DNA of 64,000 nt, from assembly GCF_014201135.1 (NCBI RefSeq), contig NZ_JACHDR010000001.1:248001-312000 (forward strand), in the 5' to 3' direction. The position numbers and the translations under genes are program-made. This document shows positions 44,860 to 53,162 of this stretch, piece by piece. The notes under the pieces were generated by a model. That model did no database searches. It saw only the letters and a program-made list of their open reading frames with translations, and was not told the origin of the DNA. Numbering within the stretch: the first letter of the stretch is position 1; the number at the start of each line of letters is the position of its first letter. This DNA is from Neomicrococcus aestuarii. GTDB lineage: Bacteria > Actinomycetota > Actinomycetes > Actinomycetales > Micrococcaceae.

Positions 44860-44904
44860 CAGTTAATGACAACTAACATGATTTCAGTAAATGACGCTTA
44901 ACTG
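44860..44904. promoter_or_regulatory. Paired TetR-type operators
   Basis: Two related imperfect palindromes lie between divergent genes: CAGTTAATGACAACTAACATG (core 44860-44879) and CAGTAAATGACGCTTAACTG (44885-44904). Both share TTCAGT-x-AATGAC. They are best explained as binding sites of the adjacent TetR protein. Confidence 0.55.
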
Positions 44905-44924
44905 CAAGGGGATGTAGAAGGCAC

Positions 44925-46532
44925 ATGGAACAACTGGTCACGCAGATTGATCCCCATTCTGAAACCTTCCAAGCCAACGACGCCGGCCAGCGTGCACTCA
45001 AAGACGAGCTGCGGGCGCGGTTGGATCGGGTGGCTCTTGGTGGCTCCGAATCTTCGCGGGAGCGTCACGTAGCGCGCGGCAAGTTGCTGCCTCGCGATCG
45101 CGTGAATTACTTACTGGACGAGGGCTCGCCGTTCCTTGAGGTTGCGCCGTTGGCTGCGGAGGATATGTACGACGGCGACAGCCCGGCCGCCGGAGTGATC
45201 GCTGGCATTGGACTGGTGGAGGGCCGCCACGTGATGGTGGTGTGCAATGACGCCACGGTCAAGGGCGGCACCTATTACCCAATGACCGTCAAGAAGCATT
45301 TGCGTGCTCAAGAAATTGCGCTCGAGAATCGGCTGCCCTGTATCTACCTTGTGGACTCGGGTGGCGCGTTCTTGCCCAAACAGGATTATGTCTTCCCTGA
45401 CCGCGAGCACTTCGGCCGCATCTTCTACAACCAGGCCAATTTGTCGGCAGCGAAGATCCCGCAGATCGCAGCAGTCCTGGGTTCTTGCACGGCAGGCGGC
45501 GCCTACGTTCCGGCCATGAGCGATGAGACCGTGATTGTCCGTAACCAAGGCACCATCTTCTTGGGCGGCCCACCACTCGTGAAGGCGGCCATCGGCGAAG
45601 TGGTGACGGCGGAAGAGTTAGGTGGCGGCGATCTGCATGCGAAAGTCAGCGGCGTCGCGGACCACTTAGCAGACAACGACGAACACGCGCTCGAGATTGT
45701 CCGAAACATCGTGGCGTCCCTACCGCAGACGACGAAGCCGGTCATTGATACGCAGGCCGTGGTTGAACCGCTTTTTGAGGCGGAGGAGATTTACGGTGCA
45801 GTGCCCGTGGACGTGAACGCGTCCTACGATGTGCGCGAGGTCATTGCTCGTCTGGTAGACGGTTCCGAGTTCCACGAATTCAAGGCCAACTACGGCGAAA
45901 CGCTCGTAACCGGCTTCGCCCATATCCACGGATTCCCGGTAGGCATCCTCGCCAACAACGGCGTCCTGTTCTCCGAATCCGCCCAAAAGGGCGCGCACTT
46001 CATAGAGTTGTGCGATCAGCGCGGCATTCCGCTGCTGTTTCTCCAGAACATCTCCGGATTCATGGTGGGCAAGGACGCGGAAGCCGGCGGCATCGCCAAG
46101 GATGGTGCGAAGCTCGTGACCGCCGTGGCCTCCTGCCGCGTCCCCAAGCTCACGGTGATTATTGGTGGCTCGTTCGGCGCAGGCAACTACGCCATGTGCG
46201 GCCGCGCGTACAGCCCACGGTTCTTGTGGATGTGGCCCGCCGCCCGCATTTCCGTCATGGGCGGCAATCAGGCAAGTTCCGTCCTGGCCACCGTCAAGCG
46301 CGATGGCCTTGAATCGAAGGGCGCCACGTGGAGCGCTGAAGAGGAAGAGGCCTTCCGTGCACCCATTCGCCAACAGTACGAAGACCAGGGCAACCCCTAT
46401 TACTCCACGGCCCGATTGTGGGATGACGGCATTATCGATCCCGCAGACACGCGCCGCGTGGTGGGCCTGGCACTAGACGTTGTCTCCCGCACCCCTCTAC
46501 GCGAGACCTCTTTTGGTCTCTTCAGGATGTGA
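44925..46532 (+). CDS. accD1: Acyl-CoA carboxylase beta chain (methylcrotonyl-CoA carboxylase type)
   Basis: 535 residues, the length of MCC beta chains. The N-terminal carboxyltransferase domain has [43 protein letters not shown] with the oxyanion Gly-Gly, and [17 protein letters not shown]. The C-terminal half has [28 protein letters not shown] and the second oxyanion region [33 protein letters not shown]. It transfers the carboxyl from biotin to 3-methylcrotonyl-CoA in leucine breakdown. It is first in a five-gene operon. Confidence 0.93.
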   Translation: MEQLVTQIDPHSETFQANDAGQRALKDELRARLDRVALGGSESSRERHVARGKLLPRDRVNYLLDEGSPFLEVAPLAAEDMYDGDSPAAGVIAGIGLVEGRHVMVVCNDATVKGGTYYPMTVKKHLRAQEIALENRLPCIYLVDSGGAFLPKQDYVFPDREHFGRIFYNQANLSAAKIPQIAAVLGSCTAGGAYVPAMSDETVIVRNQGTIFLGGPPLVKAAIGEVVTAEELGGGDLHAKVSGVADHLADNDEHALEIVRNIVASLPQTTKPVIDTQAVVEPLFEAEEIYGAVPVDVNASYDVREVIARLVDGSEFHEFKANYGETLVTGFAHIHGFPVGILANNGVLFSESAQKGAHFIELCDQRGIPLLFLQNISGFMVGKDAEAGGIAKDGAKLVTAVASCRVPKLTVIIGGSFGAGNYAMCGRAYSPRFLWMWPAARISVMGGNQASSVLATVKRDGLESKGATWSAEEEEAFRAPIRQQYEDQGNPYYSTARLWDDGIIDPADTRRVVGLALDVVSRTPLRETSFGLFRM

Positions 46533-46535
46533 CAC

Positions 46536-48491
46536 ATGTTTTCCACCGTCCTTGTTGCTAACCGCGGAGAAATCGCGCGCCGTGTCATGCGCACGCTGAA
46601 GAAGATGGGCATTCGAACAGTCGCCGTGTATTCGGACGCTGATCAGAACGCCGCGCATGTCCGCGAGGCTGACCTCGCCGTCCGCATCGGTGGTGCTGCC
46701 GCCACGGAAAGCTACCTTTCTATCCCTGCCCTCATTCAGGCATGCCTCGAGTCCGGTGCACAAGCCGTGCACCCTGGCTACGGGTTCCTCTCAGAAAACG
46801 TGGACTTCGCTCGGGCACTTGAGGAGGCGGGGATCGTCTTTATCGGTCCGTCCATCGAATCGCTCCATGCGATGGGTGACAAAATTCGTTCCAAGCAACA
46901 CGTCGAGTCCCACGCGGTTCCTACGGTTCCGGGTATCGCTGAGCCGGGATTGGACGACGACGCTCTCTTGCGCGCCGCGGAAAACATCGGTTTCCCGGTG
47001 CTCATTAAGCCTTCGGCCGGTGGCGGCGGCAAGGGCATGTTCGCTGTGGAATCGATGGCGGACATGCCCGCCGCTCTGGCCAGCGCGCGGCGCACGGCGG
47101 CCTCGGCTTTTGGCGATGACACCTTGTTCATTGAACGATTGGTGCGCAATCCGCGGCACATCGAGGTTCAAGTGCTCGCTGATCAGCGCGGAAACACCGT
47201 GCATCTCTTTGAACGTGAATGCTCGCTCCAGCGACGCCACCAGAAGGTCATTGAGGAAGCACCCTCGCCGTTGCTGACAGATTTGCCCCGTGGTGCGGAG
47301 ATTCGCGAGCGTATGGGTGAAGCTGCCGTGAACGCGGCGAAGTCCGTTAACTACGTGGGCGCCGGAACCGTTGAATTCCTGGTTTCCCATGAGAACCCGG
47401 ACGAGTTCTTCTTCATGGAAATGAACACGCGCCTTCAAGTGGAGCACCCGGTCACGGAGGAAGTGGTGCGCGTCAATGGCGAACGCCTGGACCTTGTGGA
47501 GTGGCAAGTTCGTGTAGCGGCTGGTGAGCAGCTCAGCCTCCGCCAGGAGGAACTGAGCATTGAGGGTCACGCGGTGGAAGCCCGCGTCTACGCAGAAGAC
47601 CCGGCCAGCGGCTTCTTGCCGTCCGTCGGGGAGGTCTTCGAATTCCGTGCGCCAGCCGGAGCCCACGTTCGAAGTGACAGCGCACTTGATGGACCAGGCA
47701 GCATCTCCGCGAACTACGATCCCATGATTTCCAAAGTCATCGCGTGGGGTGAGGACCGCGCGCAAGCGCTAGCGACCCTGGACGCTGCCCTTGCCGAAAC
47801 GCTCGTCTTCGGTGTCCGCACCAACATCGACTTCTTGCGCGGTCTCATCGCTCGTACGGACGTCCGGGAAGGTGCACTCAACACCAATCTTATCGACGCC
47901 GCGGGGCAACCAGAACGGGGAGTTCCCTCTGAGGCTGATCTATCGGAGATCGCCCACGCTGTGTCGTTGATGGCGCCCACCGCGCCTCGCCACAGCGGCG
48001 GCTGGACTTCACCGTGGCAGCTGGGCGACGGCTGGTGCCTCACCGGGGCCACCCGCGCGCCGCACGTGGTGCTCGACATCGACGATCAAGTGCGCCGGGT
48101 GTCCGTTCCGGGAGAGCAGGAAGTGAGCGGCGTCGTCGTACTCCCTCATCCAACTGACCCCAGCACCGTCTGGGCGCACGGCGCGTCCGGGACCTTCGAA
48201 ATTCGCCAGCTCACACGCACACAAGCCGTAGCGCGCTCCCGAGCCGCCAAGGCACGCGAAACCAGTGCAGGTAACCCGGAGGCGCGCTCGCCGATGCCGG
48301 GTGCCGTGGTGTCCATTGCGGTGCAGGACGGCAACACAGTTACCGCAGGTCAGACGCTCGTGGGAGTAGAAGCCATGAAGATGGAGCACTCCGTGGTGGC
48401 GGAAGTTTCCGGCACCGTCAAGATTTTGGTCTCAATGGGGGACCAAGTCAGCAAGAACCAAGTCCTGGCCCGCATTGAAGCGGCCGCGTAA
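46536..48491 (+). CDS. accA1: Acyl-CoA carboxylase alpha chain (biotin carboxylase plus BCCP)
   Basis: 651 residues. The biotin carboxylase domain occupies about 1-445, with ANRGEIARRVMRT, the ATP-grasp GGGGKGMF loop, FMEMNTRLQVEHPVTE and the catalytic Arg region. A middle segment follows, then a C-terminal biotinyl domain with VEAMKMEHSVVAEVSG carrying the biotinylated Lys. It charges biotin with bicarbonate and ATP for the beta chain just upstream (3 bases between). An exact dispersed word lies in the less conserved middle segment (48130-48140, opposite strand, read as Val-Val-Val), and a one-mismatch copy lies at 46953-46963. Confidence 0.95.
   Translation: MFSTVLVANRGEIARRVMRTLKKMGIRTVAVYSDADQNAAHVREADLAVRIGGAAATESYLSIPALIQACLESGAQAVHPGYGFLSENVDFARALEEAGIVFIGPSIESLHAMGDKIRSKQHVESHAVPTVPGIAEPGLDDDALLRAAENIGFPVLIKPSAGGGGKGMFAVESMADMPAALASARRTAASAFGDDTLFIERLVRNPRHIEVQVLADQRGNTVHLFERECSLQRRHQKVIEEAPSPLLTDLPRGAEIRERMGEAAVNAAKSVNYVGAGTVEFLVSHENPDEFFFMEMNTRLQVEHPVTEEVVRVNGERLDLVEWQVRVAAGEQLSLRQEELSIEGHAVEARVYAEDPASGFLPSVGEVFEFRAPAGAHVRSDSALDGPGSISANYDPMISKVIAWGEDRAQALATLDAALAETLVFGVRTNIDFLRGLIARTDVREGALNTNLIDAAGQPERGVPSEADLSEIAHAVSLMAPTAPRHSGGWTSPWQLGDGWCLTGATRAPHVVLDIDDQVRRVSVPGEQEVSGVVVLPHPTDPSTVWAHGASGTFEIRQLTRTQAVARSRAAKARETSAGNPEARSPMPGAVVSIAVQDGNTVTAGQTLVGVEAMKMEHSVVAEVSGTVKILVSMGDQVSKNQVLARIEAAA
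48130..48140 (-). repeat. Dispersed word TACGACGACGC
   Basis: Exact copy, antisense, in the middle segment of accA1, read as Val-Val-Val. Confidence 0.85.
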
Positions 48492-48511
48492 CCAGCTGAA
48501 AGAGAAGAATC

Positions 48512-49675
48512 ATGCCTCATCTTGAACTTGAAGAGGACTATCAGGACCTCTCTGACATGGTGCGCGACTTTGCGGACCAGGTAGTGGCGCCCGTTAGCGC
48601 CAAGCATGACGAAGAGCATTCTTTCCCGTATGAAGTCATCGCGCAGATGGGCGAGATGGGTCTGTTCGGTCTGCCCTTCCCGGAAGAATTCGGTGGACAA
48701 GGCGGCGACTACTTCGCCCTAGCCCTCGCGCTTGAACAATTGGGCCGCGTGGACCAATCTGTGGCCATCACCCTCGAAGCCGGAGTCTCATTGGGTGCCA
48801 TGCCGGTGTACCGGTTCGGCACGCAAGCGCAAAAGGAAGAATGGCTCCCGCAGCTTACGTCAGCGAAGGCGCTCGCGGGCTTCGGACTGACGGAACCAGA
48901 AGCGGGCTCTGACGCGGGCGGCACCAAGACTACCGCGGTATTGCGGGACGGAAATTGGGTGATCAATGGCCGCAAGGAGTTCATCACCAACTCCGGTACG
49001 GACATCACCAAGCTGGTAACCGCAACTGCTGTCACTGGCGAGACCATCGGCAAAGACGGCAAGCCCAAGAAGGAAATCTCCACCATCTTGGTACCCACTA
49101 GTACGCCAGGGTTCACCGCGGAAAAGGCGTACAACAAAGTGGGCTGGAACGCCTCGGACACCCACCCGCTGAGCTTTAGCAACGCCACCGTGCCAGAAGA
49201 AAACTTGTTGGGTGAGCGCGGGCGCGGTTATGCGAACTTCTTATCCATTTTGGATGAGGGCCGCATCGCGATTGCCGCGTTGGCCACGGGTGCCGCGCAA
49301 GGTTGCGTGGATGAGTCCGTGAAGTATGCCAAGCAGCGTCAAGCGTTTGGCCGGAACATTGGCGAGTACCAGGCCATCCAGTTCAAGATCGCCCGCATGC
49401 AGACGCGCGCTCACAGTGCGCGCTTGGCTTATTACGCGGCGGCGTCCAAGATGCTGGCCGGCAAGCCGTTCAAGACCGAAGCCGCTATGGCCAAGCTCAT
49501 TGCGGGCGAAGCTGCCATGGACAACGCGCGCGACGCCACGCAAGTCTTTGGTGGCTACGGCTTCATGAACGAATTTGTGGTGTCCCGCCATTACCGGGAT
49601 TCCAAGATTCTTGAGATTGGCGAGGGCACTACCGAAGTGCAGCTCATGCTGATCTCCCGAGAGTTGGGACTCTGA
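48512..49675 (+). CDS. Acyl-CoA dehydrogenase (isovaleryl-CoA step)
   Basis: 387 residues, complete acyl-CoA dehydrogenase fold. Seen are FGLTEPEAGSDAGGTKTTAV with the FAD-contact residues, FITNSGTDITKLVTATAVT and the C-terminal FGGYGFMNEFVVSRHYRDSKILEIGEGTTEVQ. The Glu in E-G-T-T-E sits where medium-chain enzymes keep their catalytic base. Classical isovaleryl-CoA dehydrogenases place the base elsewhere and have Ala or Gly here. Position in a leucine operon (equivalent to fadE19 of M. tuberculosis) suggests isovaleryl-CoA to 3-methylcrotonyl-CoA. Electrons would pass to EtfAB. Confidence 0.88.
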   Translation: MPHLELEEDYQDLSDMVRDFADQVVAPVSAKHDEEHSFPYEVIAQMGEMGLFGLPFPEEFGGQGGDYFALALALEQLGRVDQSVAITLEAGVSLGAMPVYRFGTQAQKEEWLPQLTSAKALAGFGLTEPEAGSDAGGTKTTAVLRDGNWVINGRKEFITNSGTDITKLVTATAVTGETIGKDGKPKKEISTILVPTSTPGFTAEKAYNKVGWNASDTHPLSFSNATVPEENLLGERGRGYANFLSILDEGRIAIAALATGAAQGCVDESVKYAKQRQAFGRNIGEYQAIQFKIARMQTRAHSARLAYYAAASKMLAGKPFKTEAAMAKLIAGEAAMDNARDATQVFGGYGFMNEFVVSRHYRDSKILEIGEGTTEVQLMLISRELGL

Positions 49676-49678
49676 GTC

Positions 49679-50209
49679 ATGACCGATTCCGCCGGCCGCG
49701 CACCGCGCCGCATTGAGCAGCGCGGGTTGTATTTTGATGAGTTGGTTGAGGGTGATGTGTTTGTGCATCAGCCGGGCCGCACTCTCACGGAAGCCGACAA
49801 CGTCTTGTTTACCACGCTCACCATGAACACGCAGGCGCTCCACTTGGACGCCGCCTACGCCGAGCAACAGCCGTTCGGCCAGCGGCTCATCAATTCCATG
49901 ATGACACTCTCTGTCATGGTGGGGCAGTCCGTGGGGCAGCTGACGCAAGGCACGTTGGTTGCGCAACTGGGTTTGCAGGACATTGCGTTCCCTCATCCGC
50001 TGTTTCATGGGGACACCCTCACGACGCACACCGAGGTGGTGTCCTTGCGAGCGTCCTCGTCCCGCCCGGGTCAAGGGATTGCGACGCTTGCACACACCGG
50101 CTTCAATCAGCACGGCGACGTGGTGGCCAAGGCGAGCCGCGTGTGTTTGATGTGGACGGAGGCGGCGCATGCCGCGGCGGTTTCGGAGCCAGCTTCTTCG
50201 AAAGGTTAG
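49679..50209 (+). CDS. MaoC-like enoyl-CoA hydratase
   Basis: 176 residues, single hot-dog fold of the MaoC dehydratase family. The hydratase motif is present around NVLFTTLTMNTQALHLDAAYAE, with Asp and His positions, followed by INSMMTLSVMVGQSVGQL. It matches in order and type the gene next to citE in the mycobacterial leucine cluster (Rv2499c). It would add water to 3-methylglutaconyl-CoA (or itaconyl-CoA). It is three bases after the dehydrogenase stop and five before the CitE start. Confidence 0.87.
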   Translation: MTDSAGRAPRRIEQRGLYFDELVEGDVFVHQPGRTLTEADNVLFTTLTMNTQALHLDAAYAEQQPFGQRLINSMMTLSVMVGQSVGQLTQGTLVAQLGLQDIAFPHPLFHGDTLTTHTEVVSLRASSSRPGQGIATLAHTGFNQHGDVVAKASRVCLMWTEAAHAAAVSEPASSKG

Positions 50210-50214
50210 GGGTC

Positions 50215-51060
50215 ATGAGTTCTGAGTTCACGCTGGGGCCGGCAATGTTGTTTGTGCCGGGGGATCGTCCGGAGCGATTCGCGAAAGCGGCGGAGCGTGC
50301 GGATGCCGTGATTATTGATCTAGAAGATGCCGTGCTGCCAGGTGCGCGTGACACCGCGCGCGAGCACCTGGTCTCTACGCCGTTGGATCCGGAGCGCACG
50401 GTGGTGCGGGTGAATCCCGTGGGCTCGGACGATTTTGAGAAGGATCTTGCCGCGTTGCCTCGCACTCAGTATCGGTGGGTGATGTTGGCGAAGACGGAAT
50501 CGGCGGCGCAAACGCAATTGTTGGGTGGATTTTCGGTGCTGGCGTTGTGTGAGACGGCGTTGGGTGTGGCGCGGGCGCAAGAGATTGCGCAGGCGGAGAA
50601 CGTGGCGGCGTTGATGTGGGGTTCGGAGGATTTGGTGGCGTCGTTGGGTGGTTTTTCTTCCCGGTACGACGACGGCCGCTTCCGTGACGTTGTCCGCTTT
50701 AGTCGCGCTGCGGTTCATGTGGCGGCTCGAGCGTTCGGTAAGGAGTCCATTGATTCTGTGGTGCTCGATATTGCTGATCATGTGCGACTTTTGGGGGAGA
50801 GCCGGGATGCTTTTGCGACGGGGTACGTGGCGAAAGCGTGTATTCATCCGGGGCAGGTGTCGGTGATTCGTGACGGTTTTCGGCCGAGCAGTGAGCAACG
50901 GGAGTGGGCGTACCGTCTATTGGATGCTGCGAAGAATGAGCTGGGGGCTTTTCGTTTCGAGGGCGCCATGGTGGACGAAGTGGTGTTGAAGCGGGCCCGA
51001 CGCTTGGCGGGCCAATCCTTCAGTCTTGGCGTTGAAGAATCCACCTCTTGGCTCTCATAG
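50215..51060 (+). CDS. citE: CitE-like beta-hydroxyacyl-CoA lyase
   Basis: 281 residues from the ATG at 50215 (MSSEFTLGPAMLFVPGDRPERF); a longer frame from 50143 overlaps the MaoC gene and has no family residues. HpcH/HpaI-citrate lyase beta TIM barrel: LFVPGDRPERFAKA, the metal-binding IIDLEDAV, VRVNPVGS, and MWGSEDLVASLGG. It lacks citDF partners, so it is not a citrate lyase. The M. tuberculosis orthologue Rv2498c was reported to act in itaconate dissimilation and leucine catabolism, splitting hydroxymethylglutaryl- or citramalyl-type CoA esters. It is last in the operon. Confidence 0.88.
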   Translation: MSSEFTLGPAMLFVPGDRPERFAKAAERADAVIIDLEDAVLPGARDTAREHLVSTPLDPERTVVRVNPVGSDDFEKDLAALPRTQYRWVMLAKTESAAQTQLLGGFSVLALCETALGVARAQEIAQAENVAALMWGSEDLVASLGGFSSRYDDGRFRDVVRFSRAAVHVAARAFGKESIDSVVLDIADHVRLLGESRDAFATGYVAKACIHPGQVSVIRDGFRPSSEQREWAYRLLDAAKNELGAFRFEGAMVDEVVLKRARRLAGQSFSLGVEESTSWLS

Positions 51061-51363
51061 GTTTTTGCGAACCCGGCGTGATCTGCACAGAAAAAGGGGT
51101 TTTGATATACGTCGCATAAGGAACTTGGATTCAAACCCTAATTTAACTTGCCTATTCTCTGAGAAAGACTTGACCGTCTTCATCAGTTAGTACGCAGACT
51201 GCCCTGGGTGGAATCCACGTTCGTTCGATGGTGAGGGGTTGCATCAACATTCGACGTCGTGAGGACATGCTCGCAGCGAAGCGAGCCGAAATGCCAGCTT
51301 AGGAAACATATCAAAATGTATATGAAAAACAGTCCCGCGCTCGTAAGAGTTATTTGCCAAATT
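51061..51363. other. Intergenic region at the left edge of the accessory island
   Basis: About 300 bases with no supported gene and visibly lower G+C than the flanking operon. A run AAAAAGGGGTTTT at 51090-51103 may be part of a terminator. The sequence after it resembles nothing I recognise. Confidence 0.5.
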
Positions 51364-51512
51364 GGGGGGTGCCCCTATGTTGAAAGTCAAGCAACTCTTG
51401 GCTTTGGGATGTCATAGAGTGACCCGTCTCGGAACATGGCAAAGAGCACCGTGAGTTGGCGGTGAGCTAGCGCGATGAGTGCTTGATTGTGGCCGCTGGA
51501 CCTTGTACTCGC
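51364..51512 (-). mobile_element. IS110-family right-end remnant
   Basis: Read on the minus strand this is the last part of an IS110 transposase (GHNQALIALAHRQLTVLFAMFRDGSLYDIPKPRVA then stop). The typical right end follows: CATAGGGGCACCCCCC at the + strand positions 51364-51379. It is clearly related to, but diverged from, the two copies at 7-11 kb. The rest of the element is gone. It abuts an IS3 fragment near 51512. Confidence 0.75.
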
Positions 51513-52090
51513 CTCTAGTGATGCCATTCTCCCGGAGTTTGTCGGCGATTAACCAGCACCGAAATGCAGGGTCGTCGGCGTGGATGTCCAGGGCGGAGTG
51601 TTTCATGTGCGCACCGATCCAGTCGCGTTCCGACACCGGGCTGGCCTTCCAGTGGTAGTAGCCTTACTTGCTGAAACTCAACATCCTGCAGATCACCCCT
51701 ACGGGAACAGTGTCGGCGGCAAGATTCGAGGCAAGCGGGTAGATCATTTTGGGTTGGTGTCTCTGGCCAAATAGTCAGCCGCCCGACGCAGAATCTTATT
51801 CTCCGGCTGCAATAGACGATTGCACTTCTGCCGCTCCCGTATCTCGGCCGAAACCATCGCCGGGCCGGCCCGGATTCTTTATGGTCGGCGATAGTAGTCC
51901 AGCGCATCAACGTTGTGACCGAAAGCCCGAAATCCTTCGCGATCTGCGCCAGAGGCGCCTCCCCCCCCATGCGGGCGGCATCAATAACATCCAGGCGGAA
52001 CTCCGACCCATAAGTCGCGGGCATGGTCTACATACTTCCACGAGCACATGCTCGCTAGATCAGGGAGTCAACAGAACCTGGGACAGTCCC
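51513..52090 (-). pseudogene. IS3-family transposase remnant (orfA and 5' part of orfB)
   Basis: On the minus strand orfA starts at the ATG at 52024 (MPATYGSEFRLDVIDAARMGG, AQIAKDFGLSVTTLMRW), then loses its frame near 51880. The orfB start region is recognisable as ERDWIGAHMKHSALDIHADDPAFRCWLIADKLRENGI (51520-51640), again in a broken frame. The probable left terminus (CCCAGGTTCTGTTGAC type) lies upstream near 52090. The 3' half of orfB is replaced by the IS110 fragment. Dead element. Confidence 0.75.
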
Positions 52091-52214
52091 ACGGTGCAGC
52101 AAACTGGGCCTGACTCTCGGCATCCTATAGCTTTCGAGCCATGAGAGACGCATCAGTCCTCCATTGATCTTCTGAGTGCTGACCGGGTTGGTTTTGCGAT
52201 GAATAATCAAAACC

Positions 52215-52245
52215 TTGACCTTTCTTCTGGAGCTATGTGTATGAT
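52215..52245 (+). promoter_or_regulatory. Candidate promoter of export cassette 1
   Basis: TTGACC (52215-52220) and TATGAT (52240-52245) are spaced 19 bases. They are followed by AATCACA, which is also found after the -10 of cassette 2. The gene starts 43 bases further on. Confidence 0.45.
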
Positions 52246-52287
52246 TCCAATCACAATGTAGTTCCGTCGATAGTAATTGGGGGCCCA

Positions 52288-52626
52288 GTGAAAAGACGAC
52301 TCGCTAGATCTTCAATTGCAATTCTGTTCGCATCCTTGGTGGCCGTCTCCGTTCCAGCGGCCTCCCACGCGGCTGTGGTTGAAAATGGGACTGTCAGCTG
52401 TTCCGGCAAATATGGATGGGTTAAACACCGCGTGCAAGGACCGACTCGAGCCGTACTTGCGCCGGGGCTTTCGACTTCTAGAACTGTATATACCTATAAC
52501 CTCAGTTCGAGCGTCTGGTACACCGGAGCGAACGCCGGGGCAGCGGGCGGAGGATATTGGGAGGTCTATTCTTCAACGGCCATCGATAACGCTTATACTT
52601 CTGGCTATTGCCAAACGTTTGGATGA
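52288..52626 (+). CDS. Small secreted two-cysteine protein (candidate cassette substrate)
   Basis: 112 residues from a GTG at 52288; an upstream start at 52237 overlaps the promoter. A basic N-terminus and hydrophobic core (SSIAILFASLVAVSVPAASHA) form a signal peptide with likely cleavage after Ala-x-Ala. The mature part of about 83 residues is rich in Gly, Ser, Tyr and Trp and has exactly two Cys (VSCSGKYG near its start and GYCQTFG at the end), well placed for one disulfide. I recognise no family; a bacteriocin (for example lactococcin-972-like) or surface protein is possible. The ATGA overlap with the lipoprotein gene and the ABC genes downstream suggest it is exported or guarded by this cassette. 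Confidence 0.7.
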   Translation: MKRRLARSSIAILFASLVAVSVPAASHAAVVENGTVSCSGKYGWVKHRVQGPTRAVLAPGLSTSRTVYTYNLSSSVWYTGANAGAAGGGYWEVYSSTAIDNAYTSGYCQTFG

Positions 52627-53162
52627 TTACTATTTTGAAATCGCCGAATTGGTCTTGGATGATTTTTGCCACTTTATTCACTCTTGGCATCGGAGCTTGC
52701 GCTCCTGCCCAGTCCACGCCGACACGTGACGCTGAGTTCACCGGATCCGCCGTCGAGTACCAGACTGGTTTTGAGCAATGCTTAGGTGGCAAGGGGTATG
52801 AAGTGTCAGCGGGCGACGCTAAAGGTCGCCCCGAGTCGGTGGTTGTACCCGTCGGAGTTAACACGCGGGAAGAGTCAAAAGCGTTTTTTGACGCAATGGA
52901 AGCATGCACAAATGAACTTGCACCGCGTCCGGTGGTTGACACCGACGCAGAAGTTTCGGCCTTCTATAGGAAATGGATAGAACGCTGGGATTGCTTAGCA
53001 GGTCAGGGATACGACGTGGGTAGTCGTCTCACTGAGGCAAGCTTTCGGGACAAGTTTCGCGATAGAACGCTCAATTCCACTCCACAAGAGCTACTCTCGA
53101 CCGAACAGCAGGAAAATGCATATCTAGCTTGCCCTATTTCTCAGGATGAGTTTTGGGGTTAA
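52623..53162 (+). CDS. Lipoprotein of export cassette 1
   Basis: 179 residues from the ATG at 52623, which overlaps the upstream stop (ATGA). Lipoprotein signal: IFATLFTLGIGAC with the lipid-carrying Cys near residue 23. The mature part contains two similar units, QCLGGKGYEV and DCLAGQGYDV, plus two other Cys (MEAC, YLAC), four in all. The pattern C-L-x3-G-(Y/F) recurs in the lipoprotein of cassette 2. No function is known. It could be an immunity or substrate-capture protein for the secreted product upstream. Confidence 0.7.
   Translation: MITILKSPNWSWMIFATLFTLGIGACAPAQSTPTRDAEFTGSAVEYQTGFEQCLGGKGYEVSAGDAKGRPESVVVPVGVNTREESKAFFDAMEACTNELAPRPVVDTDAEVSAFYRKWIERWDCLAGQGYDVGSRLTEASFRDKFRDRTLNSTPQELLSTEQQENAYLACPISQDEFWG

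Noticed and set aside
52288-52626. Firm assignment of the small secreted protein to the lactococcin 972 family
   Set aside because: Size, secretion and ABC neighbours fit, but I cannot see the family's sequence pattern and the two Cys are atypical.
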